DNA from: Kingdonia uniflora | Taxonomy: Eukaryota > Streptophyta > Magnoliopsida > Ranunculales > Circaeasteraceae | DNA: 64,000 nucleotides | Assembly: GCA_014058105.1 (NCBI GenBank) | Contig: JACGCM010001844.1 | Span: 3,720,001 to 3,784,000, forward strand | Direction of reading: 5' to 3' | Shown: positions 56,190 to 64,000 of the stretch, in pieces | Layout of the letters: each line of letters opens with the position of its first letter | Numbering within the stretch: position 1 is the first letter of the stretch | Position numbers and translations under genes: made by a program | The notes under the pieces: generated by a model | Seen by the model: the letters and a program-made list of their open reading frames with translations, nothing else | What the model was told of the DNA's origin: nothing | The model's database searches: none

Positions 56190-57990
56190 GAGGGCTCAAA
56201 AGCATCAATCCTCAATCACCTAATCAAATCCAGTCTTTCTAAATCTCATAGGGAATACCGGAGACTACAATCCGCTTGTTCAGCTTGCAGTGTTTCAATA
56301 TCGTTAAATACAGTTACAATTTTGAATATGAGATTTTCAAAAATGCTTTCATTCCAAGTTTGTATGGCTTTCTTCAGCCTAATCAGCTTAGTTTTTAGGA
56401 TGTACAATATTAGAGCACTCACCACTTCTTTCTTCCAGCTATTACCTACCAATTCTCTAGACTCAGTATCCAGCCAACCTTTAAAGAACCTAAAGTAGCA
56501 CTTTTTTTGCTTTAGGGATCATGTTTCTGCCCATCGGCAAGGAGTGCTTTGAGAAGGTTATAGGGCAAATTTTGACTTACCATCCACCATATTTAATAAA
56601 CCAAAGTTTGTCGAAAAGGCCCTATCAATAAGGCTATTGGTTTTTCCTTCCCCCTTTTGCTCATTTGACCAACTATATTTAAGGCCCTCTATAGACTCTC
56701 AATAACTTCCAATTGGTCTATTGCAGCAGTAAAGTCTTTTATAGTTCTTATATTAGAGCCTTGCCCCCCAATTCTACCCCATTTTGATATTGGAATTGAA
56801 GTCTTTATTTATTAGCCATGTAAAGGGATTTTTATTTTATACAGTGTGAGCTTACTCCATAGCTCAACTCTCTTAACAATTTTGAGTTTTTACATGAACC
56901 ACAGTGATAAGTTCATCATGGTAAATAAAAGAGATAACTTTGTTAGACATATTTACCACATCAGGTACTTGCCTATAGATACTCCACAACACCCAAATAT
57001 TCCCCATCTGGTCATTAACATCATTATGTACAAATATCTAGAGCCATCTCTCTCAAACCCAGAGTTGATTTAATTTTTGTTTTAATGATACATAACACCT
57101 CAGTATTAAGATCTTTTACCATCTTTCTCAAGTAGAGAGTAGATTATAGTGTTACCTATTCCCCTTGCATTCCAGTACACAATCATCATAATTCAATATT
57201 TAGTTGAATCAGTAGACTATGCTCTAGTAGCTGAGGGATGGAGGCTGACTGTTTGAGTGTTAGTAACTGTAGCATTATTTCTATAGCTCCCCTGAGAAAC
57301 CAATACTATTCCTCATATTCACTGCAACACCATGCTCTAAAGCATTTAATTTTTCTTATATTAGCTCTTATTCTTACATCAAGATTGCCATTGGTTACAT
57401 AATGGAGTAGTTGACCCCCCCTTTAAATTTTAGTTGGAGTTGTTTTCCCTTTTAGAGTCAGAAGTAACCCTAATATTGGTTTGATTTCCCAATGTCATTG
57501 AGGTTAGAGTAGACATGTTTATCACATTCTCAACTAATTTTTGATTTATTCCCTGGCCATGCTTTAGTTTACCCCCAGTATTTACATCATTAATATAATC
57601 TCTAACTGATTCCTGACCTGTTCTAGCCTTAAAATCATTGTTACTTGGAAAGTTAGTACTTTCTTCAAACGCTTTTTGGATCTCTAAAGCAAACTTATCC
57701 TGCAAATTCTTTGAATGTACTACAACATCTTGGATGTTTTGCAGCTAAGTATGCTAATCTTGGGATCACTATTAATGAGGACTTCCGTCTTTATGTTAAC
57801 TTCATGTTTTTTTGGGATTTCCCTTTACCTCTTGAACTATGTTCTTAGCAATTTTGGCTCCTTGAAATTCGCCCAAGCTGGTTTTGGACCTTAATATATC
57901 TTCCACATTTGGCAATTTGATTGTAAAGTGCCCCTTTCCCATAAGTATAATTGAAGCAGTACCAATCAGTTTCCATAGCCTTGGAGCCTT
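56190..57990 (-). pseudogene. LINE: ORF1 end, endonuclease and linker
   Basis: Minus strand, right to left. A charged ORF1-like frame spans 57430-57705. The endonuclease start is VYWNARGIGN near 57170. Its later motifs follow: DFTAAIDQLE near 56715 and YSWSNEQKGEGKT near 56670, then the phrase replacing PSDHxP near 56565. The linker to reverse transcriptase is GNSWKKEVVSALI and KLIRLKKAIQTWNESIFENL near 56330-56450. Homology ends near 56190. No reverse transcriptase follows. The 5' side is cut at 58000 by the copia-type LTR. Stops occur throughout. Confidence 0.65.
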
Positions 57991-57999
57991 ATTCTTAAT

Positions 58000-58162
58000 T
58001 GTTAGAGATAAATTTAATATTAGTATAATGCTAAGGGTAGTATAGTATTTTCTTTTTATATTGTAACCTATAAATAGTCAAGTAGTTTAGATTGTAACCT
58101 ACCTCTTCTAATTAAATGTAGTTCTTTTGTCTCCCTTTCTCTTTAACTTAGATTATGTAATA
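58000..58162 (+). repeat. Short copia-type LTR (163 bp)
   Basis: It begins TGTTAGAGATAAATTT, contains CCTATAAATAGTC (TATA box near 58067) and ends GATTATGTAATA just before TGGTATCAGAGC at 58163, the initiator-Met primer site. No second copy of this LTR is visible downstream. Confidence 0.7.
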
Positions 58163-59417
58163 TGGTATCAGAGCTGGTCTAAATCTCACTCTGCAATCTT
58201 TCTGCCTCTTTTTGTACAATATGATATTTGGAGTTTGAAGAAATTAATTTGAAATCTGATTTAGGGCTTCGAGTGTTGAATTTCTACGATTTTGGGTTTA
58301 TAGTGATTTGGATTTCTATTGTTGTTACTAGTTAGTGGCTTGAGGTTGATTTCGGGATTATTGGTTGGGGTTTGATTTTATAATTTGATTTAGGGTTTGG
58401 TATTTACTGATGCAAATCTGATTTAGGATGTAAAACCGATTTAGGGTTTGTTAATGATTAGTTAAGAATGCGAGCTCTTCAATAGTAGTTCAAAAATTGG
58501 TGTTTCTATTTCACTTGATTACAGATTTTTTTTATTGCTTTTGTAGCTTGTGAGTGAGCTGATTATTGGTTCGAATTTCTGGGTGTTGATAACTGTTATT
58601 GAGGTGCTGATAACTAAAATTTGGGTATTGAAAAATGATTTTTATGGGCTGATAATTGATGTCTAGTACTGGGAACTGATCTCAGGGTGGTAATAACTGA
58701 TCCCTGGGTAGAGACTAGTTTATGCAATCGTGTATCTGACTTTTAGATTTTGTATTTGATTTGGGTATTGTGAGTTCAGGTCATGGTTTTGATATGGAGT
58801 AGGATACTGCGGTTAATTTGTATTTATTTAAGATTTCACATATAGTTTGCATTCAGTTAAGATTTAGCGGTCAATTTGTATCTGTTAAAATTTAGTAATT
58901 TGCTCAGATTTGTGTAGGATCTGGCATTAGCACGCATATGTTTAGGATCTGGCATTGATACATATTTGTTTAGCTTATGGCAGATAGTTCGTATCTAATT
59001 AACATCCAGGGGTTAGTTTGTATCTGATTAGTATTTGGCAGTTAGATTGTATCTAATTTATATTTGGCAGATAGTTTGCATCTGATTAGCATTTGGTAGT
59101 TAGTTGACATCTGATTAGGTTTTGGTGGTTAGTTCGCTCTGAGTTATTCCGATTTGGTTTGGTAACATTTGATTTGGCGATTAATATGACATCTAATTTT
59201 TGGCTTCTGTATAGTTGTGCTATATCTTAATGTTAGTACTATTTGAGTATTTTTGAGCTTTGGTTCTGTTCTCGTGGGCATTAGCGGATAACATCTTCTT
59301 CGCATCCAAGTTTTGGCATTGCTTCGAAATTGAACTTTGGATATGGTTTATTGCTTCTACTTTCTACTTGCAAACTCTCGATGTTACTTGTTGTATCATC
59401 TAGAGTTTGACGGGGGG
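58163..59417 (+). mobile_element. Non-coding interior of a copia-like non-autonomous element
   Basis: It starts with the primer site TGGTATCAGAGCTGG and ends with a purine tract GAGTTTGACGGGGGG (59404-59417), but no gag-pol lies in the 1.25 kb between. It contains many GATTTAGGG(T/C)TT phrases and the 29-bp repeat at 58979-59138. Where the 3' LTR should begin, the gypsy LTR at 59418 starts instead. It may be a LARD/TRIM-type element whose 3' LTR was displaced. Confidence 0.45.
58979..59138 (+). repeat. About 29-bp imperfect tandem repeat, 5-6 units
   Basis: The unit GGCAGATAGTTTGCATCTG + ATTAGCATTT recurs with variation (GGCAGTTAGATTGTATCTAA..., GGTAGTTAGTTGACATCTG...). Confidence 0.7.
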
Positions 59418-60037
59418 TATAGGGACCTATCCTTCGACCTAGTCTAAATTTAAACTACCTCAATACCAGACTCGCGCATTTTATACGTGACATGTACAGT
59501 TACCATTGACACCTCAACCACGAACTGATAAAGAACGTGGATTTAATACTACAGAAAATATGAACAAGTTAAAAGACACCCGTCTCCCACGATCTAGCAG
59601 TTACACATTCAACTACCATTTGACCTATTTTCAGGAGAACGTGCTTCTACACGATAACGAACTGAGATTGAGATATATAAAGGATTTGTTTCAGAGGAGA
59701 ATGGACCAAGAATTATTATTCAAGAGATTAAGTATTTATAATTTAAGAGATCACTTGTAATAAGATATCAACCTCAAGCAATAAAAGTTACAGTTACTAA
59801 ATCATCAGATCGAGGTCGTAGTTTTTAACCTATTTGAAGGTTTTCCACGCTAAATCACTTGCGCCAATTTCTTGAATTATACTAATTCTTATCACATGTA
59901 CATTTGGTGTAAGATCTAATTTTAAGCTAATTCGAGCTACGAAATTAGGCTTTTACATTTGATGACGTCTGTGGGAAATGAGCACATATTTCATGATATC
60001 CTAAGGTATATAGTTACTTCATTATCTATATCCCATC

Positions 60038-61310
60038 ATGGTTACTTCCAAGCGACCAACAACAGGCGTCCTGCTCGATCTTTCAGTTGAACCGGAATAG
60101 CTCCCTAAACTACGGGCGACCCTTCACGCCGACATTAAGAAGTGTAATGAGCTCGAGTGTCAGTTAGCTCTTGACCGTGAGCCTTACAACAAAGAGCTTG
60201 AAAGTGAGCGTCAAGCTCGTTTAGCTGTATTCAAAAGACATGAAGATAATATGACAACTATGTAAACCATTTTGTAAGCTTTGCAAGATACTCAACAACC
60301 TCCCATTACCAAAGAATGTGATCAAGTGCTAAAGAACTCCCGAGTTTCTCCACTGGAAAGATCAGGGCCTCGAGGAGCAACGAGCAAAACCATTTCCAGA
60401 GGTCTTCAGAATGAGTCACAAACTTTAATTCATTTGGGATGAGAAGCTCAGTCTGATATTAGTAGAGGTCCCAGACCTTCCAAGTGACATGAGGAGTAGA
60501 AATGACCTCAATACAGGATACCAACACGAGAACGCTTGAGCAAAGGCACCGATACACATATTCCTCGACCAGCTCGCCAAGTCACACAAGAAACATGATA
60601 GTACGTCACACTGGAACACATGGATCTACGTATCAAGGAGTTGATTAAAGCTTAAGCTCTTGACAGTAAGGATGATTTTTACTAAGTTACAAGGTATTCT
60701 GATTGCTAAAGAGTTATTTGATATGGAAGTACCAACAAGTTTTCATTGTCCCAAGATACGTAAATACACAAGCACCGATTCGAAGGAGCACATTCAGCAA
60801 TTCTGTGATTCACTAGGATTATATTCCAATCTCAGCCATATTCTTTATCGTCTGTTCACAATAAGTCTTCAGGGAGAACTGTTATGATGGTTTTGTTTTC
60901 TACTTAAAGATTCCATCCTTATATTCGACCTACTACAAAAGATTTTTATCAAGACGCATGCTCGCAATAAAGACAAAGAAGAAGATTTATATTCTCTTAT
61001 TAGTCTTAAGCAATCTCAAGGAGAGAAGTTTGAGGTCTTTGCAAAGAAATTTTTGGAGCTCGTACGAAAAGTTCACAATTTTGATAAAAAAATAGCAGTT
61101 ACTAAGTTTACAAATGCTCTATAGCCCGATTGCAAAGCAAAGGAGCATCTCTTCTTAAACAAACCAGTGACCTTGGAAGACATGATCACCAAGGTCAATG
61201 GGTACGCCGACCTGGAAAGGATGATGACCAAAAGGCATAAATCATCTAAATCTGTCATAACCACTAAAGGTCTAAACACTGAATGCAACAGTGAACCAAA
61301 GAAGGACTAG
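60038..61310 (+). pseudogene. gag: gypsy gag, broken
   Basis: ATG at 60038 (MVTSKRPTTG) in a frame soon closed by TAG. The capsid core lies at 60660-61220: FDMEVPTSFHCPKIRKYTST, HIQQFCDSL, then LYSLISLKQSQGEKFEVFAKKF and the closing LEDMITKVNGYADLE. This is the Retrotrans_gag fold. There are stops near 60885 and 61120. Confidence 0.65.
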
Positions 61311-61679
61311 GACCATCAAAAGCATTCCAAGTAAAATACAAGGAAATCTCAGAAAGGCAATTTATTTCCCAAGTCGGTCCTCCCCAGAATGAATGTCTGA
61401 ATCTCCTCAGTTTTTCCTGTCCTAGCAAAAGATAGGTTCTACCGTGTATCTCAGCCGCTGGAACTAATTGAAGGCAGACCGTACTGCATGCATCACAAGG
61501 TAAATCATCATGAAACTGAAAACTGTTATGCTTTACAAAGGCCACTGGAATATATTTTCAAAGATGGGAGAATGTACGAGTACATTGTCTATCTGGAAGG
61601 ATACAGGAACGGTAGCTACAAGACGAAGATAAAAGTAATTTAGGTCGGAGATCAAGCAGAGGAAAGGTACTTATACCAC

Positions 61680-62330
61680 ATGTACTACAACAACATGATC
61701 GAGATCCATCAAATTAGGAACTCTTCCAAATTCAAACGCAAGAGATTATCAGAGTGCTGCGATCTCACACCTCAAGATAAAGAAGCTAAACTTTTTCCTA
61801 AATCAAGCAGTCGTCGAGTGGAGATTTCATTCGAGGATTGCTATAGAAGTCACATCAAGTTTCCACATCATGACGCTCAAGTTATCATGTTGAAGATGAT
61901 AAAATTTCTCATGCATACAATGATGTAGGTAACGATATTAAAATTATTTTTCAAAGCACGATCGTTTAGATGGGATTAGCCAGTCAGGTTATTCCAAGTG
62001 ATACATATATTAGTGGCTTCAATGGCTTTAAAGAAGAATGAATAGGTAAGATAATCTTACCTATCACTGCTGGACCTGCCACAATCGAAGTCATATTTTA
62101 CATCATCAGCGCTAAAACTCGTTATTTAGGGATTATGGGCCGCTGTTGGATCCACAAGATGGAAGTAATCTATTCCATATATCATCAAGAACTTCGCTTC
62201 TAGCATAGCAGTGACATCTATGAAATCAAAGGTAGTCAAAGCTCTCCCGAGCTTGTTAAAATTCTGTCTCTGCCATTCTCGGCACATCAGATAGATATGC
62301 TCTGTAGCAATTATAGAAAGCTAGTCACAT
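61680..62330 (+). pseudogene. gypsy gag-protease region, broken
   Basis: The frame at 61680-61928 has a basic stretch (KFKRKRLSECC) and reaches toward the protease. Around 62060-62190 the plus strand reads LPITAGPATIEVIF, then LGIMGRCWIHKMEVIYSIYHQ. This is the Tat-lineage signature that follows the protease (usually LGRPWIH...PSTLHQ). The catalytic DTG motif itself is not visible. Confidence 0.55.
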
Positions 62331-62499
62331 CGATGATCAACCTTTGACGGAAGAACCTACAAAATACATAGAAATTGATGAACCAAGTAGGGGTACTTAT
62401 ATTGGTACCAAGCTGGTCTAGCTCGACAAGGAATCCCTCGGTCACTTTTTACGCATGAACCGAGACATCTTTGTTTGGACATTCGAAGAGATGCCAGGG

Positions 62500-63144
62500 G
62501 TCGATCCTTCCAAGGAATGTCACAAATTAAGCATTAACAACAACGCCACGTTAGTCAAACAGAAATAGAGACAATTCTTACCTTAACTTTGGGATGAGGT
62601 TAACATTGAGATCGAAAAGTTAATCAAAGTGGGATTTATTCGAGAAACTAAATACCTGGATTGGATCTCCAATATTGTCACAGTTCCAAAAAAAAATGGG
62701 AAAGTCTGAGTTTGTATGGATTTCACAGATCTAAACAAACATACTCTGAAGGACAGTCTTTCTCTTCCAATCATTCTTCAAATTCTTGATTTCACGGATG
62801 GACACTAACTCTTATCCATGATGGATGCTGCTTTTTGTTAAAATCAGATACCTCTATTAGATGATGATCAGGAAAAGACCACTTTCATATTATGGCAAGT
62901 TCTTCATTTCTATATCGATTCGTATCTAAGTCTTCAGTTTGATATAGATGGTTATTCTTACTACTCTGAGGATGTACCAAATAAAGAAATGTTTAGCCCA
63001 ACAAATAGATCCAGTGGATAGAAGAATGTAAAACAGCTTTTTAGGAACTTAAAACCTATCTGGGGAAGTTTCCCATCGTGAGCACCCCGATAGATATGAA
63101 GAACTGATCATCTACCTCACAGTTGTAGACAATTTTATCAGCTC
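62500..63144 (+). pseudogene. gypsy reverse transcriptase / RNase H start, core deleted
   Basis: Plus strand: EEMPGVDPS near 62490, IEKLIKVGFIRE near 62610, VPKKNGKV then VCMDFTDLNKHTLKDS near 62685-62755, and MDAAFC before QIPLL with EKTTFILW near 62880. The catalytic YVDD block and the thumb are missing. After about 100 unrelated bases the RNase H connection appears (ELKTYLGKFPIVSTP near 63050 and EELIIYLTVVDNFISSVM near 63100) and is cut at 63144 by the inverted LTR. Confidence 0.7.
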
Positions 63145-63768
63145 TGTAATGGCAAAATTCCGTAAGCTCGAAATGGCTTGGAATTCACTATCACACCAAA
63201 TGAACTTGCCATAATATTCTAGTTGAAAGCAAGAAATAATACAAATAATTTTAGCGTAGAAAACCTTTAAATATGTAAAAAACCATTATCTCGAGTAGAA
63301 TATTTTTGTAAAGGTATCTTTATTGCTTGAGGCAGATATCTTATTACAAGTGATCTCTAGATATAGAAATGCCTGAACCTTGTAACTAAGAAGTTTGAAT
63401 ATATCTGAGAATCTAGAACAAGTAGTTCTGTTTTGATCTCTTGTATAATCTTTTATGGTCTTTGTCTCTTCTGGAACTTTTCCTTCATATAAGCCTTTTC
63501 TGCAGCTCTTCATCGTGCTGCAGCACATTTTCTGAACAATGTGGTTAGTGGCGGTTGACTGAGTAACTGATAAGTTAGTGAGAGACAAATGTCTTTGACT
63601 GGATAAGGTTTTTCTGTTTAAGTTTGGCGCGCGGTCTTAACCAATTCATGGCGTAGTTTGGAATGTTGACAGGGGAAGTTATGTTAAAAAATGTGTGAGT
63701 CTGAGATGGAAGTGATTCGAACTGACAATAGCTCGACTTTAGGTAAGATTGAGGGATAGGTCCCTACA
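63145..63768 (-). repeat. Antiparallel LTR of the same gypsy family
   Basis: On the minus strand it starts TGTAGGGACCTATCC at 63768 and ends TTGCCATTACA at 63145. It aligns with the LTR at 59418-59957 over blocks such as GAGATCACTTGTAATAAGATATC, CCTCAAGCAATAAA, GGTTTTC(C/T)ACGCTAAA and CATTTGGTGT. It is about 80 bases longer because of indels. A purine tract GCGAGGGGGC precedes it (63771-63780), so it is the 3' LTR of an element whose body lies to the right of the window. Confidence 0.75.
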
Positions 63769-64000
63769 ATTGCCCCCTCGCAACCGAAGTTACGAGTGGA
63801 TTTGGTTGAGAAATAATCAATTTATAATTTATATTGGGGTAAAGTTCTTGATAATTGAAATAGAGTAATGATGGCTTTGACTGTGTGGAAGGTACGCGGG
63901 TTTTGGGAAATGATGTATATTTAATGAGGATGTAGATGCTAATGTATGTGTTGGTTATGATTTTGAAAAGTTGCATCTGTTATGAATGATGACACTTGAT
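63769..64000 (-). mobile_element. 3' untranslated end of the antiparallel gypsy element
   Basis: Directly upstream (minus strand) of the LTR at 63768. It contains the polypurine tract and AT-rich sequence with a chance open frame, then runs off the window. No coding motif visible yet. Confidence 0.55.

Larger units (their letters stand above)
59418..63144 (+). mobile_element. Ty3/gypsy element, Tat-like, interrupted
   Basis: 5' LTR 59418-59957 (starts TATAGGGACC for an expected TGTAGGGACC, ends TTTTACA). The primer region TGATGACGTCTGTGGGA resembles the TGGCGCCGTCTGTGGGA of Tat-lineage elements, with C-to-T type damage. Then gag (60038-61310), protease, a partial reverse transcriptase and the start of RNase H. 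At 63145 an LTR of the same family in the opposite orientation interrupts it inside RNase H. Stops and an internal deletion of the RT catalytic core show that it is long dead. Confidence 0.75.

Noticed and set aside
63764..63976. 70-codon minus-strand frame
   Set aside because: It lies in the 3' untranslated part of the antiparallel gypsy element, just before its purine tract.
1..64000. A new defence, toxin or biosynthetic system
   Set aside because: I looked for clustered unknown genes with shared context on both strands; what is here is explained by layered transposons, gene fragments and one split host gene.

Overview
This is a 64 kb window of AT-rich nuclear DNA from a flowering plant, probably a eudicot. 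The evidence is the split genes with GT/AG introns, CT-rich 5' leaders, plant-type Ty1/copia and Ty3/gypsy elements primed at TGGTATCAGAGC-like sites, L1-type LINEs ending in a plant RNase H domain, Mutator-like elements, a PIF/Harbinger remnant and what looks like mitochondrial DNA. I cannot name the species. Nothing is bacterial: there are no operons, CRISPR arrays or ribosome binding sites. Most open frames are chance or sit inside transposon wreckage.

Layout. 0-4 kb: decayed coding debris, a SINE/MITE-like repeat (1426-1731), a long-TIR element (about 2990-3811) and a tRNA-like relic (4081-4152). 4.3-14.4 kb: pieces of several host genes, all on the minus strand, including a MurE ligase exon (6140-6256) and two exons of the WD-repeat protein PWP1 (11010-11267). 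They are interspersed with a LINE RNase H tail, a probable mitochondrial insertion (about 12.1-12.7 kb) and a promoter/leader segment present twice (8988-9237 and 14093-14342). 14.3-20.6 kb: part of an LTR, a PIF/Harbinger fragment and two nested Mutator-like elements, each with a perfect 9-bp target duplication. 21.8-27.5 kb: members of one hAT-like MITE family, several LINE 3' ends and a complete minus-strand LTR element (25074-26815, duplication TTTAT).

27.9-38.6 kb holds the one convincing host gene. It is a small membrane-protein gene on the minus strand with five exons whose splice phases agree. Its 9.2-kb first intron contains a solo LTR of 3.3 kb, a MITE and a LINE that has lost its reverse transcriptase. 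38.6-49 kb: a decayed minus-strand copia element begins about 295 bp upstream of that gene's ATG and is itself split by a younger plus-strand copia element (39838-44981) with 324-bp LTRs.

49-64 kb: degenerate repeats, a LINE RNase H fragment, a 214-codon serine-rich open frame, a 69-bp tandem repeat next to an 18-G tract, a minus-strand LINE endonuclease, a copia-type LTR with a non-coding interior, and a Tat-like gypsy element whose RNase H region is interrupted by an antiparallel LTR of the same family. The window reads as a layered record of transposition around one host gene and a cluster of captured or decayed gene pieces. I found no evidence of a new functional system. The most unusual observations are the same-strand gene-fragment cluster, the two-part MITE carried inside one target duplication and the antiparallel same-family LTR.
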